Positions 13,501-25,671 of a DNA stretch of 64,000 nucleotides are shown here, one piece after another (the first letter of the stretch is position 1; each line of letters begins with the position of its first letter). The stretch lies in the NCBI RefSeq assembly GCF_041146395.1, contig NW_027182880.1:177501-241500 (forward strand). Direction: 5' to 3'. The position numbers were made by a program, and so were the translations under genes. Under the pieces are notes generated by a model that worked only from the letters and a program-made list of their open reading frames with translations, made no database searches and was not told the DNA's origin. This stretch comes from Eulemur rufifrons. Its lineage: Eukaryota > Chordata > Mammalia > Primates > Lemuridae.

Positions 13501-14997
13501 CTAGGGTTAGGGATAGGGTTCAGGGTTAGCTTTAGGGGTTCTGGTTAGGGTTAGGTGTTAGGTTAGTGTCAGGGTTAGGTCTAGTCGTGAGGGTAAGGTT
13601 TAGGGTTAGCTTTAAGAGCTAGGGTTAGGTTTAATGGTTAGGATTAGAATTAGGGTTAAGGGTTAGGGTAAGGCTTAGGGGTTAGGGTGAAGGGTTAGGG
13701 TCAAGGGTTAGGGTTTTTGTTAGACATAGCGTTGGGGTTATAAGTAAGGGTTAGTGTCAGTGTTAGGGTTGTACGTAGGGTTACGGTTAGGGTTAGTGGT
13801 TTAGAATTAGGGTTAGGGATTAGGTGTCACAGTGATGACTAGGAGATAGGTTTAGAATTATGGGATAGGGGTTGTTCTCAGGAAATGGGTTATGCATTAA
13901 CGTTAGGATAAGAGGTTAAAGTTAGGCGCACGGTGAGGTTTACGTGTTAAGGGGAGAAATAGGAACAGGGTTGGGTGTTATGTTCATGGTTAGGGTTATC
14001 TGTTAAAGGTATTGTTTATGCTTAGCGCACGGGCCCTGTCTGCATTAGGCGGGCGGGGGAGTTTAGGGGGCTGGGATTGTACCCGGGAACCCACTCTATC
14101 ATACTCTGGGTATGGGCCCGTGGGTTTCATGCAGGACACAGTGGTAGAGTCTCCTTTCACGCATGGCATGGGAGGATTGCAGGCTTTCTAAACTCTAAGA
14201 AAGCAAGAAGTCTGAGAATTAGATTTAGGGTTAGGATTATGGTTAGGGTTAAGGATGAAGTTTAGTGTTAGGGTGAGGGCTTAGGGTTAGGGATTAGGGT
14301 TAGGGTTAAAGGTTACTCTTAGGTTTAACGGTTACACTTTGGTTTCGGGTTGAGTTTTACGGTTAGGGTTAAGATGAGGGGTTAGGGTTAGGTACAGGGT
14401 TAGGGTTAAGTGTTAGGTTTAGGGTTGAAGATTAGGATTAGGGTTAGGATTAAAGGTTAGCGTGAGAGTTATCGCTTAGGGTTAAGGTTAAGAGTTAGGG
14501 TTTAGGGTTCGGGTTAGGGTTAGGGTTAGTTTTAGGGTTAGAGTTATGTGCTATGGTTTGTGTTAGAGGTTAGGGTGAGGTTTACTGGTGGCGGTTAGGG
14601 TTACATTTAGGGGTTAGCATTAGGGTTAGGGTTAGGGTTACGGTTAAGGGTAAGATTAGGGTTAAGTGTTGGGCTTAGGGTTAGGGTTTAGTGTTAGGGT
14701 TATCATTAAGGATTAGGGGTAGGGTCAGGGTTAAATGCTTGGGTGCGGGTAATGGTTAGGGTCAGGGTTAAGGTTCACGGATAGGGTTCGTGTTAAGGGT
14801 TACGGCTAGGTTTAGGGATCAGGGTTAGAGTTAGCATTAGCGCTTAAGGTTAGGATTAGGCGGTAGGTTAGATTTAGGGTTAGATCTAGGCGTTAGGGTA
14901 AGGGCTAGCGTTAGGGTTAAGAGATAGGGTTAGGTTTAATGCTTAGGATTAGAGTTAGGGTTTGGGGTTACAGTAAGTGTTAGGGGTTAGGTTTAAG
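7501..14997 (+). repeat. Telomere-like satellite, 7.5-kb HOR copy 2
   Basis: Second copy of the four-unit HOR. Unit starts are 7501, 9383, 11252 and 13116; type-A cores are at 8412-8607, 10281-10476, 12150-12345 and 14027-14222. Core-to-core spacings of 1869, 1869, 1877 and 1882 match copy 1 (1869, 1869, 1878, 1882). Unit-specific variants recur in order: the GGACCCGTGG core at 10281, the GCATGAC core at 12150, and TTATAAGTAAGG before the core at 14027. Spot comparisons of units 3/7 and 4/8 show only occasional substitutions, so the duplication is recent or kept similar by homogenisation. Confidence 0.9.
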
Positions 14998-16603
14998 GAT
15001 CAAAGGTTAGGGTTATTTTTAGCTGTAGTGTTAGGGTTAGCGATAAGGGATCCCATTAGCATTAAGGGTCTTCCTTACTGTAGGGTTAAGGGTTAGGCTT
15101 AGAGTTAAAGGTTAAGGTTAGGGTCCGTGTTAAGATTTAGGGTGAGGGTTAACGGTTAGGGTAAAGGTTAAGCGTTAGGGTTAGGGATTAGTGATTAGGG
15201 TTTTTGGTTAGTGTTCGGGTTAGCGGTTAGGAGTTAGTGTTTTATGAAGGGGTATGGTTAGAATTAGGATTGGGGTTAGAGTTAGGGTGAGGTATAGGGG
15301 TTAGGTTTAGGGGTTAGTTTTAGGGTAAAAGGATAGGATTAGGGTTACGGGTTAGGCTTAGGTTTAGGGTTAAAGTTTACTGCTAGGGTTAGGGATTGGG
15401 TTCAGGGTTAGCTTTAGGGGTTCTGGTTAGGGTTAGGTGTTAGGTTAGTGTCAGGGTTAGGTCCAGTCGTGAGGGTAAGGTTTAGGGTTAGCTTTAAGAG
15501 CTAGGGTTAGGTTTAATGGCGAGGATTAGGATTAGGGTTAAGGGTTAGGGTAAGGCTTAGGGGTTAGGGTGAAGGTTTAGGGTCAAGGGTTATGGTTTTG
15601 GTTAGGCATAGCTTTGGGGTTAGAAGTAAGGGTTACTGTCAGTGTTAGGGTTGTAGGTAGGGTTCCGGTTAGGGTTAGCGGTTTAGAATTAGGGTCAGGG
15701 ATTAGGTGTTCCAGTGATGACTAGGAGATAGGGTTAGAATTATGGGATAGGGGTTGTTCTCAGGGAATGGGTTATGCATTAACGTTAGGATAAGAGGTTA
15801 AAGTTAGGCGCACGGTGAGGTTTACGTGTTAAGGGGAGAAATAGGAACAGGGTTGGGTGTTATGCTCAGGGTTAGGGTTATCTGTTAAAGGTATTGTTTA
15901 TGCTTAGCGCACGGGCCCTGTCTGCATTAGGCGGGCGGGGGGAGTTTAGGGGGCTGGGATTGTACCCGGGAACCCACTCTATCATACTCTGGGTATGGGC
16001 CCGTGGGTTTCATGCAGGACACAGTGGTAGAGCCTCCTTTCACGCATGGCATGGGAGGATTGCAGGCTTTCTAAACTCTAAGAAAGCAAGAAGTCTGAGA
16101 ATTAGATTTAGGTTTAGGATTATGGTTAGGCTTAAGGATGAAGTTTTGTGTTAGGGTGAGGGCTTAAGCTTAGGGATTAGGGTTAGGGTTAAAGGTTCCT
16201 CTTAGGTTTAATTTTTACAGTTCGGTTTAGGGTTGAGGTTTACGGTTAGGGTTAAGATGAGGGGTTAGGGTTTGGTAGACGTTTAGGTTTGAAGATTAGG
16301 ATTAGGGTTAGGATTAAAGGTTAGCGTGAGAGTTAACGCTTAGGGTTAAGGTTAAGTGTTAGGGTTTACGGTTAGGCTTAGGGTTAGATTTAGAGTTAGA
16401 GTTATTTGCTATGGTTTGTGTTAGGGGTTAGGGTTAGGTTTACTGTTCACGGTTAGGGTTGGGTTTAGGGGTTAGCATTAGGGTTAGGGATTAGGTTTAG
16501 GGTAAGGGTCTAGAGTTAATGTTGGGCTTTAGGCTCGGGGCTTAGGTTCAGGGTCAGGGGTTAGCGTTGGTGGTAGGGCTTAGCTTTAGCGGTCAGTTTA
16601 AGG

Positions 16604-16788
16604 GCACAGGACCTGGTTAATCTACGGTGAGAGGGGTGCGGTCGGAGTCACCACGAAAGCACAACATCATTCCCTGGGCCTTGGGACAGGACCTCCATGC
16701 AGGACTCAGGCGGAGCCTCATCTCACACATGGCATGGCTGTATTGTAGGCTTGCTTCACTCTGGGAATGGAAGTAGTGTGAGAATTAG
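16604..16788 (+). repeat. Type-B core (reference example)
   Basis: About 185 bp beginning GCACAGGACCTGGTTAATC, then GGTGCGGTCGGAGTCACC, CATCATTCCCTGGGCC, CATGCAGGACTCAGGCGG, CACACATGGCATGG, TTGTAGGCTTGCTTCACTC and GGAAGTAGTGTGAGAATTAG. It aligns with type A over ATGCAGGAC, ATGGCATGG, AGGCTT and GAGAATTAG. Its AGGCTTGCT...GGAAGTAGTGTGAGA stretch is the part most like the second satellite downstream of 52.8 kb. Confidence 0.87.
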
Positions 16789-17370
16789 GGTTGGGGTTGG
16801 GGTTAGGGTTTTTCGTGTTAGGGGTTAGGTTTCGAGTCAGGGTTAGGTGCTAGGGATTAGTGGTTAGGGTTAGAGTTAGTGTTAGGGGTAAGGTGTTAAG
16901 TCTGGGTTAGGGGGCCAGGGTAAGGTTTAGGGTTGGAGTTAGCGTTAGGGTTAGGGTTTAGGGTTAAGGGATAGGGTTAGGATTCAGGGTGAGGGTTAGA
17001 GGGTTAACAGTTGGGGTTAGGCTTAGGGGTTAGGGATAGTGTTAGGGTTAAGGGTTAGGAGCTTGGTTCAGGTTTAAGGTTAGCATTAGGGGTTGGGGTT
17101 AGTGTTAACTGTAGGTCAGTGTTGGGGTTAGATCTCTAGGCATTAGGGTAAAGCTTAGGGTTAGGGTTAAGAGTTAGGGTTCTGTTTAATGGTTAGGATT
17201 GGGAATAGGGTTAAGGGTTAGGGTTAATGTTAGGGGTTATGACGAAGGATCAACGGTTAGGGTTACTTTTAGGCGTAGGGTTAGGGTAAGGGGTTAGGGT
17301 TAGTGTTAGTGTTGTTGGTCGGGTTAAGGTTAGGGTTGGCGTTTCAGAAGTAGGGATTAGGTGTTACGGT

Positions 17371-17432
17371 TATAGCTAGGACTTAGGGTTATAATGACGG
17401 TTATAGCTAGGAGTTAGGGTTATAATGACGGT
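17371..17432 (+). repeat. 31-bp tandem duplication
   Basis: Positions 17371-17401 and 17402-17432 are adjacent copies of one 31-bp segment that starts TATAGCTAGG and ends ATGACGGT. The only difference I see is CTTAGGG versus GTTAGGG. The other tri-core HOR copies have a single version here (for example near 20935-20965). The duplication explains the longer B-to-C spacing of this copy (987 versus 956 bp). Confidence 0.9.
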
Positions 17433-17590
17433 ATACGGCTTGTTCTCAGGGTGTCATGCATTAACGTTAAGATATGGGGTTAAAGTTAGGGTTATGGTGA
17501 GGTTTACCTGTTAAGGTGAGCAGTAGGATCAGGGTTAGGTGTTATGTTGTGGGTTAGGCTTATGGGTGAGGGGTAGGGTTTATGCTTAGG

Positions 17591-17780
17591 GCACGGGCCC
17601 TGTATGCCCTAGGAGGCAAAGTTAGGTGTCTGTGATGGTCGCTGGGAACCCACTCTACCGCACGCAGTGTATGGGCTCTGGGTTTCATGCAGGACACTGT
17701 GGCAGAGCCTCCTGTCACGCATGGCGTGGGAGGATTGCAGGCTTTCTAAACTCTAAGAAAGCAAGAAGTCTGAGAATTAG
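17591..17780 (+). repeat. Type-C core (reference example)
   Basis: About 190 bp beginning GCACGGGCCCTGTATGCCC, then TAGGAGGCAAAGTTAGG, GATGGTCGCTGGGAACCC, GCACGCAGTGTATGGGC, CATGCAGGACACTGTGGCAG and CACGCATGGCGTGGGAGG, with the same 3' end as type A. It differs from A mainly in its 5' third, where TAGGAGGC replaces the GGCGGGCGGGGG stretch, and in ACTGTGGCAGAG. Confidence 0.87.
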
Positions 17781-18556
17781 ATTTAGGGTTAGGGTTATGG
17801 TTAGGGTTAAGGATGAAGTTTAGTGTTAGCGTGAGGGCTTAGGCTTAGGGATTACGGTTAGGGTTAAAGGTTACTCTTAGATTTAACGGTTACACTTTGG
17901 TTTAGGGTTGAGGTTTAAGGTTAGGGTCAAGATGAGGGGTTAGGGTTTGGTACAGGGTTAGGGTTAAGTGTTAGGTTTAGGGTTGAAGATTAGGATTAGG
18001 GTTAGGATTAAAGGTTAGCGTGAGAGTTAACGCTTAGTGTTAAGGTTAAGAGTTAGGGTTTAGGGTTAGGGTTAGGGTTAGGGTTAGTTTTAGGGTTAGA
18101 GTTATGTGCTATGGTTTGTGTTAGAGGTTAGGGTTAGGTTTAGTGTTCACGGTTAGGGTTACGTTTAGGGGTTAGCATTAGGGTTTGGGTTAGGGTTAGG
18201 GTTAAGGGATAGGATTAGGGTTAAGTGTTGGGCTTAGGGTTAGGGTTTAGTGTTAGGGTTATCATTAAGGATTAGGGTTAGGGTCAGGGTTAAATGTTTC
18301 GGTGCGGGTAATGTTTAGGGTCAGGGTTAAGGTTTACGGATAGGGTTAGTGTTAAGGGTTACGGGTAGGTTTAGGGTTCAGGGTTAGCGTTAGCATTAGG
18401 GCTTAAGGTTAGGATTAGGCGGGATGTTAGATTTAGGGTTAGAACTAGGCGTTAGGGTAAGGGCTAGGGTTAGGGTTAAGAGATAGGGTTAGGTTTAATG
18501 CTTAGGATTAGGGTTAGGGTTTGGGGTGAAAGTAAGTGTTAGGGGTTAGGTTTAAG

Positions 18557-21500
18557 GATCAAAGGTTAGGGTTATTTTTAGCTGTAGTGTTAGGGTTAGG
18601 GATAAGGGATCCCATAAGCATTAAGGGTCTTCCTTACTGTAGGGTTAAGGGTTAGGCTTAGAGTTAAAGGTTAAGGTTAGGGTCAGTGTTAAGAATTAGG
18701 GTGAGGGTTAACGGTTAGGGTAAAGGTTAAGCGTTAGGGTTAGGGATTAGCGATTAGGGTTTTTGGTTAGTGTTAGGGTTAGAGGTTAGGAGTTCGTGTT
18801 TTATGAAGGGGTATGGTTAGAATTAGGATTGGGGTTAGAGTTAGGGTTAGGTATAGGGGTTAGGTTTAGGGGTTATTTTTAGGGTAAAAGGACAGGATTA
18901 AGGTTATGTGTTGGGCTTAGGTTTAGGGTTAAAGTTTACTGCTAGGGTTAGGGATAGGGTTCAGGGTTAGCTTTAGGGGTTCTGGTTAGGGTTAGGTGTT
19001 AGGTTAGTGTCAGGATTAGGTCTACTCGTGCGGGTAAGGTTTAGGGTTAGCTTTAAGAGCTAGGGTTAGGTTTAATGGTTAGGATTAGGATTAGGGTTAA
19101 GGGTTAGCATAAAGCTTAGGGGTTTGGGTGAAGGGTTAGGGTTTTTGTTAGGCATAGCGTTGGGGTTAGAAGTAAGGGTTACTGTCAGTGTTAGGGTTGT
19201 AGGTAGGGTTCCGGTTAGGGTTAGCGGTTTAGAATTAGGGTTAGGGATTATGTGTTCCAGTGATGACTAGGAGATAGGGTTAGAATTATGGGATAGGGGT
19301 TGTTCTCAGGGAATGGGTTATGCATTAACGTTAGGATAAGAGGTTAAAGTTAGTCGCACGGTGAGGTTTACGTGTTAAGGGGAGAAATAGGAACAGGGTT
19401 GGGTGTTATGTTCAGGGTTAGGGTTATCTGTTAAAGGTATTGTTTATGCTTAGCGCACGGGCCCTGTCTGCATTAGGCGGGCGGGGGGAGTTTAGGGGGC
19501 TGGGATTGTACCCGGGAACCCACTCTATCATACTCTGGGTATGGGCCCGTGGGTTTCATGCAGGACACAGTGGTAGAGCCTCCTTTCACGCATGGCATGG
19601 GAGGATTGCAGGCTTTCTAAACTCTGAGAAAGCAAGAAGTCTGAGAATTAGATTTAGGGTTAGGATTATGGTTAGGGTTAAGGATGAAGTTTAGTGTTAG
19701 GGTGAGGGCTTAAGGTTAGGGATTAGGGTTAGGGTTAAAGGTTACTCTTAGGTTTAACGGTTACAGTTCGGTTTAGGGTTGAGGTTTACGGTTAGGGTTA
19801 AGATGAGGGGTTACGGTTTGGTAGACGTTTAGGGTTAAGTGTTAGGTTTAGGGTTGAAGATTAGGATTAGGGTTAGGATTAAAGGTTAGCGTGAGAGTTA
19901 ACGCTTAGGGTTAAGGTTAAGAGTTAGGGTTTACGGTTAGGCTTAGGGTTAGATTTAGGGTTAGAGTTATGTGCTATGGTTTGTGTTAGGGTTTAGGGTT
20001 AGGTTTACTGTTCACGGTTAGGGTTGGGTTTAGGGGTTAGCATTAGGGTTAGGGATTAGGTTTAGGGTAAGGGTCTAGAATTAATGTTGGGCTTTAGGCT
20101 CGGGGCTGAGGTTCAGGGTCAGGGGTTAGCGTTGGTGGTAGGGCTTAGCTTTAGCGGTCAGTTTAAGGGCACAGGACCTGGTTAATCTACGGTGAGAGGG
20201 GTGCGGTCGGAGTCACCACGAAAGCACAATATCATTCCCTGGGCCTTGGGACAGGACCTCCATGCAGGACTCAGGCGGAGCCTCATCTCACACATGGCAT
20301 GGCTGTATTGTAGGCTTGCTTCACTCTGGGAATGGAAGTAGTGTGAGAATTAGGGTTGGGGTTGGGGTTAGGGTTTTTCGTGTTAGGGGTTAGGTTTTGA
20401 GTCAGGGTTAGGTGCTAGGGATTAGTGGTTAGGGTTAGAGTTAGTGTTAGGGGTAAGGTGTTAAGTCTGGGTTAGGGGGCCAGGGTAAGGTTTAGGGTTG
20501 GAGTTAGCGTTAGGGTTAGGGGTTAGGGTTAAGGGATAGGGTTAGGATTCAGGGTGAGGGTTAGAGGGTTAACAGTTGGGGTTAGGCTTAGGGGTTAGGG
20601 ATAGTGTTAGGGTTAAGGGTTAGGAGCTTGGTTCAGGTTTAAGGTTAGCATTAGGGGTTGGGGTTAGTGTTAACTGTAGGTCAGTGTTGGGGTTAGACCT
20701 CTAGGCATTAGGGTAAAGGTTAGGGTTAGGGTTAAGAGTTAGGGTTCTGTTTAATGGTTAGGATTTGGAATAGGGTTAAGGGTTAGGGTTAAGGTTAGGG
20801 GTTATGACGAAGGATCAACGGTTAGGGTTACTTTTAGGCGTAGGGTTAGGGTAAGGGGTTAGGGTTAGTGTTAGTGTTGTTGGTCGGGTTAAGGTTAGGG
20901 TTGGCGTTTCAGAATTAGGGATTAGGTGTTACGGTTATAGCTAGAAGTTAGGGTTATAATGACGGTATAGGGCTTGTTCTCAGGGTGTCATGCATTAACG
21001 TTAAGATATGGGGTTAAAGTTAGGGTTATGGTGAGGTTTACCTGTTAAGGTGAGCAGTAGGATCAGGGTTAGGTGTTATGTTGTGGGTTAGGCATATGGG
21101 TGAGGGGTAGGGTTTATGCTTAGGGCACGGGCCCTGTATGCCCTAGGAGGCAAAGTTAGGTGTCTGTGATGGTCGCTGGGAACGCACTCTACCGCACGCC
21201 GTGTATGGGCTCTGGGTTTCATGCAGGACACTGTGGCAGAGCCTCCTGTCACGCATGGCGTGGGAGGATTGCAGGCTTTCTAAACTCTAAGAAAGCAAGA
21301 AGTCTGAGAATTAGATTTAGTGTTAGGATTGTGGTTAGGGTTAAGGATGAAGTTTAGTGTTAGCGTGAGGGCTTAGGCTTAGGGATTACGGTTAGGGTTA
21401 AAGGTTACTCTTAGATTTAACGGTTACACTTTGGTTTAGGGTTGAGGTTTAAGGTTAGGGTCAAGATGAGGGGTTAGGGTTTGGTACAGGGTTAGGGTTA

Positions 21501-22090
21501 AGTGTTAGGTTTAGGGTTGAAGATTAGGATTAGGGTTAGGATTAAAGGTTAGCGTGAGAGTTAACGCTTAGTGTTAAGGTTAAGAGTTAGGGTTTAGGGT
21601 TAGGGTTAGGGTTAGGGTTAGTTTTAGGGTTAGAGTTATGTGCTATGGTTTGTGTTAGAGGTTAGGGTTAGGTTTAGTGTTCACGGTTAGGGTTACGTTT
21701 AGGGGTTAGCATTAGGGTTTGGGTTAGGGTTAGGGTTAAGGGATAGGATTAGGGTTAAGTGTTGGGCTTAGGGTTAGGGTTTAGTGTTAGGGTTATCATT
21801 AAGGATTAGGGTTAGGGTCAGGGTTAAATGTTTCGGTGCGGGTAATGTTTAGGGTCAGGGTTAAGGTTTACGGATAGGGTTAGTGTTAAGGGTTACGGGT
21901 AGGTTTAGGGTTCAGGGTTAGCGTTAGCATTAGGGCTTAAGGTTAGGATTAGGCGGGATGTTAGATTTAGGGTTAGAACTAGGCGTTAGAATAAGGGCTA
22001 GGGTTAGGGTTAAGAGATAGGGTTAGGTTTAATGCTTAGGATTAGGGTTAGGGTTTGGGGTTAAAGTAAGTGTTAGGGGTTAGGTTTAAG
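18557..22090 (+). repeat. Tri-core (A-B-C) HOR, copy 2
   Basis: Cores: A 19454-19651, B 20169-20353, C 21125-21314. This is the most regular copy at about 3,534 bp. The B core matches copies 1 and 4 almost base for base. The A core carries AACTCTGAGAAAGC where A-only units have AACTCTAAGAAAGC. Confidence 0.9.
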
Positions 22091-25000
22091 GATCAAAGGT
22101 TAGGGTTATTTTTAGCTGTAGTGTTAGGGTTAGGGATAAGGGATCCCATAAGCATTAAGGGTCTTCCTTACTGTAGGGTTAAGGGTTAGGCTTAGAGTTA
22201 AAGGTTAAGGTTAGGGTCAGTGTTAAGAATTAGGGTGAGGGTTAACGGTTAGGGTAAAGGTTAAGCGTTAGGGTTAGGGATTAGCGATTAGGGTTTTTGG
22301 TTAGTGTTAGGGTTAGAGGTTAGGAGTTCGTGTTTTATGAAGAGGTATGGTTAGAATTAGGATTGGGGTTAGAGTTAGGGTTAGGTATAGGGGTTAGGTT
22401 TAGGGGTTAGTTTTAGGGTAAAAGGATAGGATTAAGGTTATGGGTTGGGCTTAGGTTTAGGGTTAAAGTTTACTGCTAGGGTTAGGGATAGGGTTCAGGG
22501 TTAGCTTTAGGGGTTCTGGTTAGGGTTAGGTGTTAGGTTAGTGTCAGGATCAGGTCTACTCGTGAGGGTAAGGTTTAGGGTTAGCTTTAAGAGCTAGGGT
22601 TAGGTTTAATGGTTAGGATTAGGATTAGGGTTAAGGGTTAGCATAAGGCTTAGGGGTTTGGGTGAAGGGTTAGGGTTTTTGTTAGGCATAGCCTTGGGGT
22701 TAGAAGTAAGGGTTACTGTCAGTGTTAGGGTTGTAGGTAGGGTTCAGGTTAGGGTTAGCGGTTTAGAATTAGGGTTAGGGATTAGGTGTTCCAGTGATGA
22801 ATAGGAGATAGGGTTAGAATTATGGGATAGGGGTTGTTCTCAGGGAATGGGTTATGCATTAACGTTAGGATAATAGGTTAAAGTTAGGCTCATCGTGAGG
22901 TTTACGTGTTAAGAGGAGAAATAGGAACAGAGTTGGGTGTTATGTTCAGGGTTAGGGTTATCTGTTAAAGGTATTGTTTATGCTTAGCACACGGGCCCTG
23001 TCTGCATTAGGCGGGCGGGGGGGGGGTTAGGGGCCTGGGATTGTACCCGGGAACCCACTCTATCATACTCTGGGTATGGGCCCGTGGGTTTCATGCAGGA
23101 CACAGTGGTAGGGCCTCCTTTCACGCATAGCATGGGAGGATTGCAGGCTTTCTAAACTCTGATAAAGCAAGAAGTCTGAGAATTAGATTTAGGGTTAGGA
23201 TTATGGTTAGGATTAAGGATGAAGTTTAGTGTTAGGGTGAGGGCTTAAGGTTAGGGATTAGGGTTAGGGTTAAAGGTTACTCTTAGGTTTAACGGTTACA
23301 GTTCGGTTTAGGGTTGAGGTTTACGGTTAGGGTTAAGATGAGGGGTTAGGTTTTGGTAGACGTTTAGGGTTAAGTGTTAGGTTTAGGGTTGAAGATTAGG
23401 ATTAGGGTTAGAATTAAAGGTTAGCGTGAGAGTTAACGCTCAGGGTTTACTGTTAGGGTTAGGGTTAGTTTTAGGGTTAGAGTTATGTGCTATGGTTTGT
23501 GTTAGAGGTTAGGGTTAGGTTTACCGTTCACGGTTAGGGTTACATTTAGGGTTTAGCATTAGGGTTAAGGTTAGGGTTAAGGGATAGGATTAGGGTTAAG
23601 TGTTAGGTTTAGGGTTGAAGATTAGGATTAGGGTTAGGATTAAAGTTTAGCATGAGATTTAACGCTTAGGGATAAGGTTTAGAGTTAGGGTTTACTGTTA
23701 GGGTTAGGGTTAGTTTTAGGGTTAGAGTTATGTGCTATGGTTTGTGTTAGAGGTTAGGGTTAGGTTTACTGTTCACGGTTAGGGTTACGTTTTGGGTTTA
23801 GCATTAGGGTTAGGGATTAGTTTTAGGGTAAGGGTTTAGAGTTAGTGTTGGGCTTTAGGCTCGGGGCTTCAGTTCAGGGTCAGGGGTTAGGGTCGGTGGT
23901 TCGGCCTAGCTTTAGCGGTGAGTTAAAGGGCACAACACCTGGTTAATCTAAGGTGAGAGGTGTGCGGTCAGAGTCATCACGAAAGCACAACATCATTCCC
24001 TGGGCCTTGGGACAGGACCTACATGCAGGACTCAGTCGGAGCCTCATCTCACACATGGCATGGCTGTATTGTAGGCTTCCTTCATTCTGGGAATGGAAGT
24101 AGTGTGAGAATTAGGATTGGGGTTGGGGTTAGGGATTTCGAGTTAGTTGTTAGGTTTTGAGTCAGGGTTAGGTGCTAGGGATTAGTGGTTAGGGTTAGAG
24201 TTAGTGTTAGGGGTTAGGTGTTAAGTCTGGGTTAGGGGGCCAGGGTAAGGTTAGCGTTAGGGTTAGGGGTTAGTGTTAACTGTAGGTCAGTGTTGGGGTT
24301 AGATCTCTAGGCATTAGGGTAAAGGTTAGGGTTAGGGTTAAGTGTTAGGGTTATGTTTAATGGTTAGGATTGGGAATAGGGTTAAGGGTTAGGGTTAAGG
24401 TTAGGGGTTATGACTAAGGATCAACTGTTAGGGTTACTTTTAGGCGTAGGTTTAGGGTAAGAGGTTAGGGTTAGTGTTAGTGTTGTTGGTCGGGTTAAGG
24501 TTAGGGTTGGCATTTCAGAATTAGGGATTAGGTGTTACGGTTATGGCTAGGAGTTAGGGTTAGAATGACGGTATAGGGCTTGTTCTCAGGGTGTCATGCA
24601 TTAACGTTAAGATATCGGGTTAAAGTTAGGGTTACGGTGAGGTTTACCTGTTAAGGTGAGCAGTAGGATCAGGGTTATGTGTTATGTTCTGGGTTAGGCT
24701 TATGGTTGAATGGTAGGGTTTATGCTTAGGGCACGGGCCCTGTATGCCCTAGGAGGCAAAGTTAGGTGTCTGTGATGGTCGCTGGGAACCCACTCTATCG
24801 CACGCAGTGTATGGGCCTCTGGGTTTCAGGCAGGACACTGGCAGAGCGTCCTTTCACGCATGGCATGGGAGGATTGCAGGCTTTCTAAACTCTAAGAAAG
24901 CAAGAAGTCTGAGGATTAGATTTAGGGTTAGGAATATGGTTAGGGTTAAGGATGAAGTTTAGTGTTAGGGTGAGGGCTTAGGGTTAGGGATTAGGGTTAG

Positions 25001-25671
25001 GGTTAAAGGTTACTCTTAGATTTAACAGTTACACTTTGGTTTAGGGTTGAGGTTTACGGTTAGGGTAAAGATGAGGGGTTAGGGTTTGGTACAGGGTTAG
25101 GGTTAAGTGTTAGGTTTAGGGTTGAAGATTAGGATTAGGGTTAGGATTAAAGGTTAGCGTGAGAGTTAACGCTTAGGGTTAAGGTTAAGAGTTAGCGTTA
25201 GCGTTAGGGTTAGGGTTAGTTTTAGGGTTAGAGTTATGTGCCATGGTTTGTGTTAGAGGTTAGGATTAGGTTTACTGTTCATGGTTAGGGTTACGTTTAG
25301 GGGTAGCATTAGGGTTAGAGTTAGGGTTAGGGTTAAGGGATAGGATTAGGGTTAAGTGTTGAGCTTAGGGTTAGGGTTTAGTGTTAGGGTTATCGTTAAG
25401 GATTAGGGTTAGGGTCAGGGTTAAATGTTTGGGTGCGGGTAATGGTTAGGGTCAGGGTTAAGGTTTATAGATAGGGTTAGTGTTAAGGGTTACGGGTAGG
25501 TTTAGGGTTCAGGGTTTAGAGTTAGCATTAGGGCTTAATGTTAGGATTAGGTGGTAGGTTAGATTTAGGGTTAGATCTAGGCGTTAGAGTAAGGGTTAAG
25601 AGATAGGATTAGGTTTAATGCTTAGGATTAGGGTTAGGGTTTGGGGTTAAGTGTGAGGGGTTAGGTTTATG
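22091..25671 (+). repeat. Tri-core (A-B-C) HOR, copy 3 (rearranged)
   Basis: Cores: A 22989-23186, B 23930-24114, C 24731-24919. The A-to-B spacing is 941 bp rather than about 715 because of a 226-bp tandem duplication at 23371-23815. The B-to-C spacing is 801 rather than 956, indicating a deletion of roughly 155 bp near 24,250, where the spacer shortens. The B core has its own variants (GACCTACATGC, CTCAGTCGG), so this copy is more diverged than copies 1, 2 and 4. Confidence 0.87.
23371..23815 (+). repeat. 226-bp tandem duplication in an A-B spacer
   Basis: The segment starting TAAGTGTTAGGTTTAGGG at 23371 recurs at 23597, a shift of 226 bp. It is followed in both places by the GAAGATTAGGATTAGGG, GTTATGTGCTATGG and GTTCACGGTTAGGG landmarks in the same order. 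The excess A-to-B spacing over copy 2 (941 minus 715) is also 226 bp. The end coordinate is approximate because the hexamers blur the boundary. Confidence 0.85.

Larger units (their letters stand above)
14998..18556 (+). repeat. Tri-core (A-B-C) HOR, copy 1
   Basis: First copy of a different HOR containing one core of each type: A at 15909-16105, B at 16604-16788, C at 17591-17780. The 5' part closely follows the 1.87-kb A units; the B and C cores with their spacers are new here, so this copy marks the switch from the A-only array. The copy is about 25 bp longer than the next, largely because of a 31-bp tandem duplication at 17371-17432. Confidence 0.88.

Noticed and set aside
17591..17780. 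CTCF-like site at ACACTGTGGCAG in C cores
   Set aside because: The match to the CTCF consensus needs a one-base gap and lacks the flanking C/G-rich positions; too weak to call by eye.
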